Positions 44,975 through 54,151 of a DNA stretch of 64,000 nucleotides are shown here, piece by piece. The notes under the pieces were generated by a model. The model did no database searches and was not told where the DNA came from. It saw nothing but the letters and a program-made list of their open reading frames with translations. The stretch is taken from NCBI GenBank assembly GCA_949529985.1, contig CATIRS010000038.1, positions 49,457 through 113,456 of the forward strand, read 5' to 3'. This DNA is from Owenweeksia sp. TMED14. GTDB lineage: Bacteria; Bacteroidota; Bacteroidia; Flavobacteriales; Schleiferiaceae. Position 1 is the stretch's first letter. The number at the start of each line of letters is the position of its first letter. Position numbers and translations under genes: made by a program.

Positions 44975-44984
44975 CAGAAAAAAA

Positions 44985-45185
44985 TCATTTTATCATAGAG
45001 GACTCTTTGGCAAATAATTTGGAAAATCCGAATATAGAAATTGCATGCATTAATATAATAATTGACCAATCAGATATTATTCCGCGAGCAAAGATTTGAG
45101 CACTTTGACTAAATGGAATGAACCATGTACATATACTGCTCCCAAGAAACGTTAAGCTGTTCCATTTAAATAATTTTAATTTCAT
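44985..45185 (-). CDS. Small two-helix membrane protein of unknown function
   Basis: A 66-residue ORF with two hydrophobic stretches (about 11-26 and 38-56) and a Lys-rich N-terminus (MKLKLFKWN). Its layout resembles small Bacteroidota membrane proteins with LG..IC.WFIP-type first helices, but I cannot place it in a family. It lies 31 nt after rluA on the same strand, does not overlap priA, and fills the gap neatly, which supports it. It could still be chance. Confidence 0.45.
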   Translation of the reverse strand: MKLKLFKWNSLTFLGSSICTWFIPFSQSAQIFARGIISDWSIIILMHAISIFGFSKLFAKESSMIK

Positions 45186-45216
45186 GCAATTAAGATTTTT
45201 ATTTTTTTAAAAAAGT

Positions 45217-45951
45217 TTAAGACTTTATTTTTTTATTTAGCTCTATCCAGAGTGTTTCTTGAGGCGTAGGTGCAATTATTTTAATCATTTCATCTTTGAC
45301 TGGATGCTTAAATTCGATGCATTGTGCGTGTAGATGTATTGCCCCGTTTGGATTAGGTCTCTTTGCACCGTATTTTAAATCACCTTTAATAGGGTGCCCA
45401 ATTGCATTTAATTGACATCTAATTTGATGGTAACGACCAGTTTCAAGGTTAATTTCCAATAAGCTGTATCTGTCACCAGAAGACAATAAGTTATATGATA
45501 GAATTGCTTCTTTCGCTTCTTTTTTACTTGAAACAAAGCTCTTTTTCTTAACTCCATCTTTCCATAAACTATGAATAAGCCGCCCATCTTTATTTAAAGG
45601 AATTCCTTCTACTACTGCCCAATAAACTTTTTTTATGGATCTATCAGCAAATGCTCCGCTTATTCGTGTTAGAGCTTTAGATGTTTTCGCTAAAACAACT
45701 ATTCCGGAACTCGGTCTATCCAGTCTGTGAGGAAGTCCTATAAAAGCTTTTCCTGGCTTATTGAAACGCTTAGCAACATCTTGTTCAGCCCAATCTTTGA
45801 GCGTTGGATCACCAGTAATATCTCCTTGGACTAGCATACTTGAAGGTTTGCTGACGATTAAAAGATGATTGTCTTCAAAAAGAATGATTGGATTCTGCAC
45901 AATATTAATAGCTCTCTTCTTTGTTAGGGAAGTCTTGTGATTTGACATCAT
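45217..45951 (-). CDS. RluA-family pseudouridine synthase
   Basis: A 244-residue (from ATG 45951) RNA pseudouridine synthase. The catalytic Asp lies in [49 protein letters not shown] and [13 protein letters not shown] are family motifs. No S4 domain precedes the core, so it is a single-domain type. The target RNA is unknown. The start is uncertain: ATG at 45951 overlaps panB by 47 nt, while GTG at 45900 would start 4 nt after the panB stop and match shorter homologues. Confidence 0.9.
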   Translation of the reverse strand: MMSNHKTSLTKKRAINIVQNPIILFEDNHLLIVSKPSSMLVQGDITGDPTLKDWAEQDVAKRFNKPGKAFIGLPHRLDRPSSGIVVLAKTSKALTRISGAFADRSIKKVYWAVVEGIPLNKDGRLIHSLWKDGVKKKSFVSSKKEAKEAILSYNLLSSGDRYSLLEINLETGRYHQIRCQLNAIGHPIKGDLKYGAKRPNPNGAIHLHAQCIEFKHPVKDEMIKIIAPTPQETLWIELNKKIKS

Positions 45952-46723
45952 CGATATAAGATTCAATGGCTTCAGGAATAAGTTTTTCTAGGTTTAAATA
46001 GCGACGAAGAAATCGTGGATTAAATTCTGTGTTCATTCCTAACATGTCATGTAAAACTAGTACTTGTCCATTTGTATGGGGGCCAGCACCTATGCCGATG
46101 GTTGGAATCTGTATTGATTCGCTGACTTTCTTGGCTAATCCTGCAGGTATTTTCTCAAGTACAATTGCAAAGCATCCTGCGTTCTCTAATGATTTCGCAT
46201 CTGCTAAGAGTTTTTCAGCTTCTTCTTCTTCCTTAGCTCGAACAGCATAAGTTCCAAACTTATAAATGCTTTGGGGTGTCAACCCTAAATGACCCATTAC
46301 AGGGATTCCAGATCCTACGATACGCTCAATTGTTGTTGCAATTTCATTTCCTCCTTCTAGTTTTACAGCGTGGCCTCCGGATTCCTTCATGATGCGAATT
46401 GACGATGAAAGGGCTTCTTTAGGGTTTCCTTGATAGCTTCCGAAAGGCAAGTCAACCACGACTAGAGCTCGTTTCACAGCTTTGACAACACTTGAAGCAT
46501 GATATATCATGTGATCTAATGTTATTGGAAGAGTCGTTTCATGTCCCGCCATTACATTACTTGCAGAGTCTCCAACTAAAATTACATCAATACCAGATTT
46601 GTCTACTAATCGAGCCAGACTGAAATCATAGGCTGTGAGCATAGCAATGGATTCTCCAAGCTGTTTCATCTCATAGAGACTGTTAGTCGTGATCTTTTTA
46701 TATAGTTTCTGGGCGCTTGACAT
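45905..46723 (-). CDS. panB: 3-methyl-2-oxobutanoate hydroxymethyltransferase
   Basis: A 272-residue TIM-barrel enzyme of pantothenate (coenzyme A) synthesis. [34 protein letters not shown] carries the metal-binding Asp, and [30 protein letters not shown] and [22 protein letters not shown] are all typical. It leads the leftward pair panB-rluA and is divergent from a lipoprotein gene. Confidence 0.96.
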   Translation of the reverse strand: MSSAQKLYKKITTNSLYEMKQLGESIAMLTAYDFSLARLVDKSGIDVILVGDSASNVMAGHETTLPITLDHMIYHASSVVKAVKRALVVVDLPFGSYQGNPKEALSSSIRIMKESGGHAVKLEGGNEIATTIERIVGSGIPVMGHLGLTPQSIYKFGTYAVRAKEEEEAEKLLADAKSLENAGCFAIVLEKIPAGLAKKVSESIQIPTIGIGAGPHTNGQVLVLHDMLGMNTEFNPRFLRRYLNLEKLIPEAIESYIDDVKSQDFPNKEESY

Positions 46724-46739
46724 TTTGCAATATTTTGAT

Positions 46740-46747
46740 CAAAAGTA
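46740..46747 (-). promoter_or_regulatory. -7 promoter box of panB (TACTTTTG, minus strand)
   Basis: An exact match 16 nt before the panB ATG, divergent from the box at 46764 with 16 bp between them. Confidence 0.55.
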
Positions 46748-46763
46748 CAAAGGCTATCCGTGG

Positions 46764-46771
46764 TATCTTTG
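46764..46771 (+). promoter_or_regulatory. -7 promoter box of the lipoprotein gene at 46777 (TATCTTTG)
   Basis: An exact match 5 nt before the ATG. It implies a leaderless mRNA and fixes the start well downstream of the open frame's first start at 46717. Confidence 0.6.
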
Positions 46772-46776
46772 TCAGC

Positions 46777-47823
46777 ATGAATTTAAAAAATATTTTTATT
46801 TCAACAGTTTTTTCCATCGCATTTGCGTCTTGTGATAATAGTCTAAGAGTTACTGCTCCTTTCGAAGATATCCCTATTGTTTATGGAATTATAAATCCAG
46901 ATTCAGATACTCAGTACATTCGCGTAGGAAGAGCTTTTTTGGGTCAAGATGGCCCGAATGGAGGGGTCAATCACTCGGATAGTTTGTATTACAAAGACCT
47001 GATAGTTGAGCTTCAGGCGTTTAAAGAAAATAGTGACTTCGTTTGGGCGAAGCAGTTTTCTGAAACAGAAGAAATGCCAAAGGATTCCGGTCTATTTACA
47101 AATCAAGGTCACCGTCTCTATAAATTAGTTATTCCAGAATACACAGCGAATAATAACCGATTAGATTGGTCGTATAAGCTACTATTAAAAAAAGATAGTT
47201 TAAGTCAAGCATTTGCATCCGCAGAGACACCTGTTGTAAAAGATTTCTCTATAAAGAGGCCGAATTTTCAGGGCACTCAAAGATTTAGTTTCACTTCTAG
47301 CAAAGGTGCCGAAATTCAATATTATCAGGCTGTTAATGCCCGAATATATCAAGGTTTTGTTGACTTTTTATACATGGAGATGCCTGAAGGTAATCAGAAT
47401 GATTCAACTCGTCATTCTGTTAGATACTATTTGCCATACACCATAGGTAGTTCTCTAAATGGCGGGAGCTTTTTGAGTACAACACTTAGATATGATTCTT
47501 ATTATTCATTTCTATCTGAGGCAATATCTACTAAGCCAGGTTTTATTAGGTTCTTTAGAGGTTTTAGTATTCACCTTTCCGCTGGGACAGACGATTTGGC
47601 AACTTACATTTCAGTTTCTCAGCCTTCCAACACCATACTTCAAGATCCTCCATTTTTCACAAATGTCAATAATGGAGCAGGAGTTTTTGCCAGTAAAGTC
47701 GGTTTGATCCGCCCCAATGTTGGCTTGGCGTCTTCTTCTTTAGATAGTTTAGTTTTTGGCAAATTGACATGTTCTTTGCGTTTTGCGAAGGCTAGTTTTC
47801 TCGATACGCTGACATGTAACTGA
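46777..47823 (+). CDS. Predicted outer-membrane-type lipoprotein of unknown function (348 residues)
   Basis: A 348-residue exported lipoprotein: MNLKNIFISTVFSIAFASC with Cys19 as anchor. The N-terminal mature region (FEDIPIVYGIINPDSDTQYIRVGRAFLG) is Ig-like and loosely recalls DUF4249-type lipoproteins of Bacteroidota. A late NNGAGVFASKVG segment is similar in style. The assignment to DUF4249 is a guess. It lies between panB and dnaK, and no partner such as a SusC-type receptor is adjacent. Confidence 0.72.
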   Translation: MNLKNIFISTVFSIAFASCDNSLRVTAPFEDIPIVYGIINPDSDTQYIRVGRAFLGQDGPNGGVNHSDSLYYKDLIVELQAFKENSDFVWAKQFSETEEMPKDSGLFTNQGHRLYKLVIPEYTANNNRLDWSYKLLLKKDSLSQAFASAETPVVKDFSIKRPNFQGTQRFSFTSSKGAEIQYYQAVNARIYQGFVDFLYMEMPEGNQNDSTRHSVRYYLPYTIGSSLNGGSFLSTTLRYDSYYSFLSEAISTKPGFIRFFRGFSIHLSAGTDDLATYISVSQPSNTILQDPPFFTNVNNGAGVFASKVGLIRPNVGLASSSLDSLVFGKLTCSLRFAKASFLDTLTCN

Positions 47824-47856
47824 CAATTTGTCTTACTTGTCTGCTTGGTACGGTGA

Positions 47857-47875
47857 TTGACCTTATCGCAGTCAA
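47857..47875. promoter_or_regulatory. TTGAC-N9-GTCAA inverted repeat upstream of dnaK
   Basis: Short inverted repeats with a 9-nt spacer lie 33 nt before the dnaK ATG. The spacing is the same as in CIRCE, but the arms do not match the CIRCE sequence. A second imperfect element (TGACAATTTGTC) sits at 47821-47832. These are candidate heat-shock control sites only. Confidence 0.2.
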
Positions 47876-47908
47876 ATCAAATATATTCAATCGAATAAAA
47901 AAATCGAA

Positions 47909-49804
47909 ATGGGTAAAATTATAGGTATCGACTTAGGAACCACAAATTCGTGTGTTTCAGTTATGGAAGGAAATGAGGCAGTTGTTATTCCAAATGCGGA
48001 AGGCAAGCGTACTACACCTTCAATTGTTGGATTTATTGAAGGTGGTGAACGTAAAGTAGGAGATCCTGCTAAACGTCAGGCAATCACTAATCCAACTAAG
48101 ACAGTTTTTTCCATAAAGCGTTTTATGGGAGAGTCTTATTCGAAAATATCAAAAGAGGTCAAAAGAGTTCCTTACCAAGTAGCAAAAGGAGACAATGATA
48201 CTCCGAGGGTTAAAATAGACGACCGTTTATTCACTCCCCAGGAAGTATCTGCTATGATCCTTCAAAAAATGAAAAAAACGGCGGAGGATTATCTCGGTAC
48301 AGATGTCTCTGAAGCAGTCATAACAGTCCCAGCATATTTTAATGATTCTCAACGGCAAGCTACCAAAGAAGCTGGTGAAATAGCTGGATTAACTGTTCGG
48401 CGTATCATAAATGAACCAACAGCTGCTGCTCTAGCCTATGGAATTGATAAAATGAATAAAGACATGAAACTCGTTGTCTTTGATTGCGGCGGAGGAACTC
48501 ATGATGTCTCGATTCTTGAATTAGGTGATGGAGTATTTGAAGTGAAATCCACTGATGGAGACACCCACTTAGGAGGTGACGATTTTGACGATCGTATCAT
48601 CAATTGGTTAGCAGATGGCTTTAAGAAAGATGAGGGAACTGATTTGCGAAAGGATCCAATGGCTTTGCAGCGATTGAAAGAAGCTGCTGAAAAAGCCAAA
48701 GTAGAATTGTCAAGTGCAAATACTACTGAAATAAATCTTCCATACATAACGGCAACAGAAAGCGGGCCAAAACATATTGTTAAGAGTCTTACGCGCGCAG
48801 AATTTGAACGCCTGTGCTCAGATTTGATTGAAAGAACAATTGCACCATGCAAATCTGCTTTGAAGAATGCCGGTTTATCGGTTGGTGACATTGATGACGT
48901 TATTTTAGTTGGCGGGTCTACTCGAATTCCAGCAATCCAAGATGCAGTAACTAAATTCTTTGGTAAAGAACCAAATAAAGGTGTCAATCCTGATGAGGTT
49001 GTAGCTATAGGTGCTGCTATTCAAGGAGGAGTTTTAGCAGGTGATGTCAAAGATGTCTTACTTCTTGATGTTACACCTCTTTCGTTAGGAATTGAAACAA
49101 TGGGTTCTGTTTTGACGAAATTAATAGAGGCTAATACAACCATACCATCGAAGAAATCTGAGGTTTTTTCTACGGCAAGTGATAACCAGCCAAGTGTAGA
49201 AATTCATATTTTGCAGGGTGAGCGTCCGATGGCCAAGGACAACAAAACTATTGGTCGTTTCCACTTAGATGGAATTCCTCCAGCTCCTAGAGGCACTCCT
49301 CAAGTTGAGGTTACTTTTGACATTGATGCTAATGGTATATTAAACGTTAGCGCAAAGGATAAAGCTACAGGTAAGGAACAAAAAATTCGAATTGAGGCAT
49401 CTTCAGGTTTAAGTTCTGAAGAAATCGAAAAGATGAAGCAAGAAGCGGAGGCGAATGCAGAGTCTGATAAGGATGCGAAAGAGCGCGTAGATAAGCTTAA
49501 TTCAGCTGATCAGATGATTTTTCAAACTGAAAAACAGTTAGCTGAATTCGGAGATAAACTCGGAGATAAAAAAGCATCTATTGAAGAGTCTTTAGAGAAT
49601 CTGAAAAAATCATATGCTAGCCAAGAAATAAGTGCCATAGACGTTTCTATGGAAACTATGAACGAAGCATGGAAAAATGCATCTGAAGAGATGTATAAGG
49701 CTCAAGAAGGAGCGTCTCCTGAGGGAAGTCCTGAAGGAAGCTCGGAAGGCAGTTCAGACGATGTTACAGATGTCGAGTTTGAAGAAGTAAAAGAGGAAGA
49801 GTAA
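47909..49804 (+). CDS. dnaK: Molecular chaperone DnaK (Hsp70)
   Basis: A 631-residue ATP-driven chaperone. The nucleotide-binding domain opens [20 protein letters not shown], and carries [34 protein letters not shown] and [11 protein letters not shown]. The linker [16 protein letters not shown] leads into the substrate-binding domain. The tail is acidic ([13 protein letters not shown]), preceded by a short Gly/Ser/Pro repeat. GGGTHDVS has His where most DnaK have Phe (GGGTFDVS), a minor substitution. No grpE or dnaJ is adjacent. A strong hairpin terminator follows. Confidence 0.97.
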   Translation: MGKIIGIDLGTTNSCVSVMEGNEAVVIPNAEGKRTTPSIVGFIEGGERKVGDPAKRQAITNPTKTVFSIKRFMGESYSKISKEVKRVPYQVAKGDNDTPRVKIDDRLFTPQEVSAMILQKMKKTAEDYLGTDVSEAVITVPAYFNDSQRQATKEAGEIAGLTVRRIINEPTAAALAYGIDKMNKDMKLVVFDCGGGTHDVSILELGDGVFEVKSTDGDTHLGGDDFDDRIINWLADGFKKDEGTDLRKDPMALQRLKEAAEKAKVELSSANTTEINLPYITATESGPKHIVKSLTRAEFERLCSDLIERTIAPCKSALKNAGLSVGDIDDVILVGGSTRIPAIQDAVTKFFGKEPNKGVNPDEVVAIGAAIQGGVLAGDVKDVLLLDVTPLSLGIETMGSVLTKLIEANTTIPSKKSEVFSTASDNQPSVEIHILQGERPMAKDNKTIGRFHLDGIPPAPRGTPQVEVTFDIDANGILNVSAKDKATGKEQKIRIEASSGLSSEEIEKMKQEAEANAESDKDAKERVDKLNSADQMIFQTEKQLAEFGDKLGDKKASIEESLENLKKSYASQEISAIDVSMETMNEAWKNASEEMYKAQEGASPEGSPEGSSEGSSDDVTDVEFEEVKEEE

Positions 49805-49808
49805 ACTC

Positions 49809-49877
49809 ATAATAAATATTATTCAATAAAAAAGGTCTCCTATTTTGAGACCTTTTTTATTGAATAATATTTATTAT
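49809..49877. terminator. Bidirectional terminator with a 31-bp perfect stem
   Basis: Positions 49809-49839 and 49847-49877 are perfect reverse complements with a 7-nt loop (CTATTTT). The GGTCTC core is flanked by an A-run on one side and a T-run on the other, so it works in both directions. The right arm includes the stop codon of the leftward glycosyltransferase. Confidence 0.9.
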
Positions 49878-50593
49878 CTCGACTTGAACATTCCATACTT
49901 AATGATGCAATAAATTGCTCGGAATCCATCTTTCCAGCTAATTTTTTTTCCTTCTTCAAAAGTTCTACCGAAATAGCTTATTCCAACCTCATAGATACGG
50001 ATTTTTGGAATTCTTGATATTTTTGCAGTCACTTCAGGCTCGAAGCCAAATCGTTTCTCATTTAGTGACATCGATTGCAATAAGTCCCGAGGAAACAATT
50101 TGTAGCATGTCTCCATATCGGTCAGATTTAAATTCGTAAACATATTGGATAAAAATGTTAAAAATTTATTTCCAATCGAATGCCAAAAAAATAAAATCCT
50201 ATGAGGTTTTCCTCCAAGAAACCTTGAGCCATAAACAACATCTGCATGACCTTCGATAACAGGGTTTAACATATCATTATATTCCTCAGGGTTATACTCT
50301 AAATCGGCATCTTGAATAATTATATAGTCTCCAGTTGCATGTTTTATTCCTGTATGTAATGATGCTCCTTTTCCCTTATTGATGTCGTGCTTAAAATAAG
50401 AAATAGTTAAATCTTTATGTTCGTTTTTGTACGAATTTATTGACTCTTCAGTATTATCAGTACTACAATCGTTAATAATAATTATTTCTTTGTTCCATTC
50501 TTGACTTAATTCCATATTTCGAATTTTATCTAAAATCTTGTGAATGGTAGGCCCTTCATTATAAGCTGGAATTATGATACTGAGAATATTCAT
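49874..50593 (-). CDS. Glycosyltransferase family 2
   Basis: A 239-residue GT-A fold enzyme of the dolichol-phosphate mannosyltransferase-like type. NILSIIIPAYNEGPTIHKIL opens it, IIINDCSTDNT and GKGASLHTGIKHATGDYIIIQDADLEY (with the DXD-like Asp-Ala-Asp) form the donor site, and SRFLGGKPHRI follows. There are no transmembrane helices. It probably acts on an undecaprenyl or lipid-linked sugar, but acceptor and donor are unknown. The ATG at 50593 is preferred over a TTG at 50599. Confidence 0.87.
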   Translation of the reverse strand: MNILSIIIPAYNEGPTIHKILDKIRNMELSQEWNKEIIIINDCSTDNTEESINSYKNEHKDLTISYFKHDINKGKGASLHTGIKHATGDYIIIQDADLEYNPEEYNDMLNPVIEGHADVVYGSRFLGGKPHRILFFWHSIGNKFLTFLSNMFTNLNLTDMETCYKLFPRDLLQSMSLNEKRFGFEPEVTAKISRIPKIRIYEVGISYFGRTFEEGKKISWKDGFRAIYCIIKYGMFKSR

Positions 50594-50870
50594 GGTCAAT
50601 AAATATAGATTATTTAAAAGATATGTTCATACTATTCCACACATAAAAATATTAGCATTTTTTAACTCATTACATTCAGCTGCATATGCATTAGAATATT
50701 CAATTTTAATTCCTTAGGCCTCTCCAAATAGACCGTCTAAAAAAAATGGAATATTCAGTGTTATAATTAAAGTTAAGAAGACGGTCTCTGCTAATTAAGA
50801 ATAAGCCTATTACTAAAATGGAAACTGCAAATTCCTTGAGTTTTGTGTTAAAAAACAATCAACACAATTT
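50594..50870. other. Intergenic region upstream of the glycosyltransferase with an inverted repeat
   Basis: A 277-nt AT-rich spacer between two leftward genes. It holds AGACCGTCT (50730-50738) and AGACGGTCT (50779-50787), a perfect 9-bp inverted repeat 40 nt apart, each half itself nearly palindromic. A 43-codon frame at 50818 on the plus strand runs into nhaC and is not supported. Confidence 0.4.
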
Positions 50871-52286
50871 TTATATTTTTTTTAGCCTAAACCCTAATAG
50901 TGCCCATGATAAATTAATTATTGGACTGAGCCAATTAAAAAAGCAGTAAAGAAAATAATCTCCTGTTGCGACTCCTAAAGTTGCAGATTGATATGCGCCA
51001 CAAGTATTCCATGGGATGAGCACCGAAGTCACAGTTCCACTATCCTCAAGGGCACGTGATAGGTTTTCAGGCGCCAGCCCCTTTTCGGCATATGCATTGC
51101 GGAACATGCGTCCGGGAACGACTATTGCTAAATATTGGTCGGCTGCTGTTATATTTATAAACCCACATGTTATTAAGGTTGAGGCTATTAAAGAAGCGCT
51201 CGTATCTGCTACAGCTAAAAAAGCTTTTGTGATTCTTGTTAAGAAGTTGGATGCCTCTAAAACTCCACCAAATGTTAATGCGCAAATTATGAGCCATATG
51301 GTTCCCAACATGCCGCTCATTCCTCTAGTATTCATTAGAGAATTTAGCAATGGATTTTTCATTTCTAGGCTCACCGTGCCATATAAACTTGTAAATATCC
51401 CTTTATACTGTCCAACAAGATCATCGCTCCCTCCGATTTCTGCAATGATATTAGGTTGCACAAAAAAAGCTGTTATCGCGCCAAGTAGAGCTCCAATGCC
51501 CATAGCTGCAACGGCATCAGTCTTAAGAGCTATTAACCCGATACTGAAAATGGGTATCAAAAGAAGCCAAAAGCTTATGTTAAAACGGTTACTTAATTCT
51601 GATGATAATATGCTAATGTCATTTAGAGATCCGTTATCATAGCCTAATCCCATAAAAGTGAAAACAAAAAGTGTAATTAGGATTGCTGGTCCACTAGTTA
51701 AAGACATATAGCGAATATGTTTTGTTAATTCAGCACCAGCCATTGCCGGTGCTAGATTTGTTGTATCTGAAATTGGAGACATTTTATCGCCAAAATATGC
51801 TCCAGATATTACAGCCCCTGCTATCCATGTGGGAGGGAAGCCTAAAGATTGTCCGACCCCCATTAGGGCGATTCCAATTGTTGCTGTAGTTCCCCATGAA
51901 GAACCCGTTGCTAAGCTAACAAGAGAGCAAACTATAACACTCGCTGGTAAAAACACCGAAGGAGAGAGGATTTCAAGCCCAAATACAATAAGAGTTGGAA
52001 TGATACCAGATATCATCCAACTTCCCGTTAAAGCTCCTACCATAAGCAAAATTAAAATTGCTTTAGAGCTATCTTTTATAGTTCCTTGTATTCCGTTCCA
52101 AATGTCATTAGTTTTGATTCCTTGAAGCTTTGCCAGAACAGCTGCAAATCCAGCTGCAGATAATAAAATAAGTTGATTACTTCCATCGAGACTGCTATCC
52201 CCAAATATGCGAACATTAATGAAAAGTGCACACACTAAGAAAATAATTGGCAGCAATGAATAAAAGAGAGATGGTTGTTTAGGCAT
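50871..52286 (-). CDS. nhaC: Na+/H+ antiporter NhaC family
   Basis: A 471-residue membrane protein with about eleven to twelve hydrophobic segments. Family features are VGALTGSWMISGIIPTLIVFGLEIL, CSLVSLATGSSWGTTATIGIALMG, GAVISGAYFGDKMSPISDTTNLA and ALEDSGTVTSVLIPWNTCGAYQSATLGV. It exchanges cytosolic Na+ for H+ and fits the sodium-based respiration suggested by Na+-NQR. A near-match -7 box (TATCTTTT, 52291-52298) sits 4 nt before the ATG. It lies 34 nt after maf. Confidence 0.93.
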   Translation of the reverse strand: MPKQPSLFYSLLPIIFLVCALFINVRIFGDSSLDGSNQLILLSAAGFAAVLAKLQGIKTNDIWNGIQGTIKDSSKAILILLMVGALTGSWMISGIIPTLIVFGLEILSPSVFLPASVIVCSLVSLATGSSWGTTATIGIALMGVGQSLGFPPTWIAGAVISGAYFGDKMSPISDTTNLAPAMAGAELTKHIRYMSLTSGPAILITLFVFTFMGLGYDNGSLNDISILSSELSNRFNISFWLLLIPIFSIGLIALKTDAVAAMGIGALLGAITAFFVQPNIIAEIGGSDDLVGQYKGIFTSLYGTVSLEMKNPLLNSLMNTRGMSGMLGTIWLIICALTFGGVLEASNFLTRITKAFLAVADTSASLIASTLITCGFINITAADQYLAIVVPGRMFRNAYAEKGLAPENLSRALEDSGTVTSVLIPWNTCGAYQSATLGVATGDYFLYCFFNWLSPIINLSWALLGFRLKKI

Positions 52287-52320
52287 GGTAAAAAGATAAT
52301 TATTTTATACCGTGTTTTCT

Positions 52321-52920
52321 TTATTTTAAAATCCAAGGCTTTAGCACCTCTAATACAGCTGTAAGAGGCAGCCCTTTAACGTTGTCATACGACCCGTCAA
52401 TATGCTTGATGCCAACATGGCCAATCCATTCTTGTACGCCATATCCGCCAGCTTTATCCAGTGGTTTGAATTCTTTTACATACCACATTAACCAGTTTTT
52501 AGGTAAGTTGTTAAATGTCACTACTGTTGTGACCGTAGAGTTTTCCCATTTCACACCGTCTGTTGCCCAAATTGAGGTTATTACGCGATGTTTTTGTCCA
52601 CTGAGGCGAGTAAGCATATCATATGCTTGTTTAGTATTTTTAGGTTTTCCAAAACGTAAACCATTCATCCAAACTTCTGTGTCTGCTGTTATTAATATCT
52701 CTCCAGGAAGCAAAGAGGGTAGTAAAGAATCTGATTTTTGACGAGCAACCCAGGAAACAGTTTCTATATCATCAAGACCCTCAGGTGCTATTTCGTCAGC
52801 TTCAGATGTTTTGACTTCAAATGGAATATTCAAGACTTGGAGTAGCTCTTTGCGTCTAGGGGACTTAGATCCAAGAATCAATCTGCCATTTATCTCTAAG
52901 GGGATTTTAGCATCTACCAT
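52321..52920 (-). CDS. maf: Maf/YhdE-family nucleoside triphosphate pyrophosphatase
   Basis: A 199-residue enzyme of the Maf family, which hydrolyses dTTP, UTP or modified pyrimidine triphosphates to monophosphates. It shows LILGSKSPRRKELLQVL near the start, the catalytic-site ADTEVW, GKPKNTKQAYDMLTRLSGQKHRVITS and DKAGGYGVQEWIG. The ATG at 52920 overlaps the kdsC stop by a few bases, and the longer frame from 52944 adds an untypical tail. It ends the long leftward ccm-kdsC operon. Confidence 0.93.
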   Translation of the reverse strand: MVDAKIPLEINGRLILGSKSPRRKELLQVLNIPFEVKTSEADEIAPEGLDDIETVSWVARQKSDSLLPSLLPGEILITADTEVWMNGLRFGKPKNTKQAYDMLTRLSGQKHRVITSIWATDGVKWENSTVTTVVTFNNLPKNWLMWYVKEFKPLDKAGGYGVQEWIGHVGIKHIDGSYDNVKGLPLTAVLEVLKPWILK

Positions 52921-53432
52921 ATACCATCTTCTTTTTTCATCCAATTGCCTTGAACTTTAAGTGTTTGTTCAATTAAATCTCTCACACATCCTTTTCCTCC
53001 ATTTAAAGGTGAAATGTAGTTGCATATTTCTCTAATTTCAGGACAGGCATCATTTGGACAGGATGCAAGCCCGACTTTCATCAAGACTTCATAATCTGGT
53101 ATGTCGTCACCCATATATGCGATTTCCTTTGGCTCAAGGTTATACATATATGTTAATTCTTCAAATGCTTCAATTTTATTTGAAGCCCCTAGCCAGATGT
53201 CTTTTATACCTAGGGATGTAAGTCTCTCTTTTACAGCATCAGAATGACCTCCAGTTATAATAGCAACTTTATAACCTTTTTTTATGGCAAGCTGAAGAGC
53301 ATATCCATCTTTAGAATTGAAGCTTCTCACGGGTTCTTTGTTAGGAAGGATAAGAACTTCTCCATTAGTTAAAACACCGTCAACATCAAAAACGAAAATT
53401 TTTATTTCTTTTAAAAGTAATTTATAGTTCAA
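52914..53432 (-). CDS. kdsC: 3-deoxy-D-manno-octulosonate 8-phosphate phosphatase (KdsC-like HAD)
   Basis: A 172-residue C0-type HAD phosphatase of Kdo synthesis for the LPS core. FVFDVDGVLTNG carries the nucleophile Asp15 and Asp17, SKDGYALQLAIKKGYKVAIITGG is the substrate region, and YMGDDIPDYEVLMKVGLASCPNDA holds the metal-binding Asp pair. The specificity is inferred from family resemblance. It overlaps the DUF2520 gene by ATGA. Confidence 0.9.
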   Translation of the reverse strand: MNYKLLLKEIKIFVFDVDGVLTNGEVLILPNKEPVRSFNSKDGYALQLAIKKGYKVAIITGGHSDAVKERLTSLGIKDIWLGASNKIEAFEELTYMYNLEPKEIAYMGDDIPDYEVLMKVGLASCPNDACPEIREICNYISPLNGGKGCVRDLIEQTLKVQGNWMKKEDGIW

Positions 53433-54151
53433 TTTTTGTTTAATTTAAAATTAGCTATACTATTGCTCATAGCCTGGTAAACATTTTTAAAACTTTCAGG
53501 TAGCATGTTTAAATGACTTTTTATCGTGACTTCATCACCCCTGTGCGATGGGCCTGTCTGCATGGTGCGAGCTGAATTAGAAAGAGCATTTTTAATAGTC
53601 ACCATGATCATTTTATCAAAAATTGATGGATCAATGTCATTTAATGAACAGTATTCTTGTAAAAGTGTAACCTGATGATTGATGAAATTATTAGCAAAAA
53701 CCGCTGCTAAATGATATTTAGCTCTGATCTCACTAGAACATACTACCCCATTTTCTATACCTAAATCAGTATGAAACTCCTTTAAAGTAATCATCAAAGA
53801 TGGATCGACATATTCCCAGAAAACTGAAAAATTTGACCACGGAACTCCTGTTTTCTTGAATGAATGCAATGGATACCAGACTCCGGATTTTGAATAAAAA
53901 GAAATAGCCGATAACGGAGTTACGCCAGAACAATGAAAAACAGGAATTGAATAATTTCTATTTTTTATTACCTGAACAAATTTCACAATTTCATCATCTG
54001 GTACAGCAAGGAAAACACCACGAATCGAACTAGAGAAATCAAAAGGATTACTAATCCAATTTCGACTTGCAATATGTTTAGCTTTATCACCTAGCCTTAG
54101 TGCTAAGGCACAACCAACACTCCCATGACCAAGTATAGCCCACGTTTGCAT
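53429..54151 (-). CDS. Rossmann-like and DUF2520 domain protein
   Basis: A 240-residue protein with an N-terminal NAD(P)-binding Rossmann fold (WAILGHGSVGCALALRLG, IRGVFLAVPDDEI) and the DUF2520 helical domain (RAKYHLAAVFANNFINHQVTLLQEYC, TGPSHRGDEVTIKSHLNML). It looks like a 6-phosphogluconate-dehydrogenase-type oxidoreductase of unknown substrate. In Bacteroidota it often sits next to kdsC and maf, as here. Its ATG shares one base with the ccmF stop (TAATG). Confidence 0.87.
   Translation of the reverse strand: MQTWAILGHGSVGCALALRLGDKAKHIASRNWISNPFDFSSSIRGVFLAVPDDEIVKFVQVIKNRNYSIPVFHCSGVTPLSAISFYSKSGVWYPLHSFKKTGVPWSNFSVFWEYVDPSLMITLKEFHTDLGIENGVVCSSEIRAKYHLAAVFANNFINHQVTLLQEYCSLNDIDPSIFDKMIMVTIKNALSNSARTMQTGPSHRGDEVTIKSHLNMLPESFKNVYQAMSNSIANFKLNKN

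Noticed and set aside
46717-46776. Upstream extension of the lipoprotein frame beginning MTFCNILIK
   Set aside because: It overlaps the panB start and precedes the -7 box; the lipoprotein signal starts at 46777.
48499-48987. A 162-codon minus-strand frame within dnaK
   Set aside because: It is a shadow of the highly conserved dnaK coding sequence on the other strand.
50818-50949. A 43-codon plus-strand frame starting METANSLSF upstream of and inside nhaC
   Set aside because: It runs antisense into the nhaC 3' end, has no promoter box, and shows no recognisable feature.
51016-51642. A 208-codon plus-strand frame within nhaC
   Set aside because: It is antisense to nhaC, whose family motifs are clear; the frame shows no own motif.
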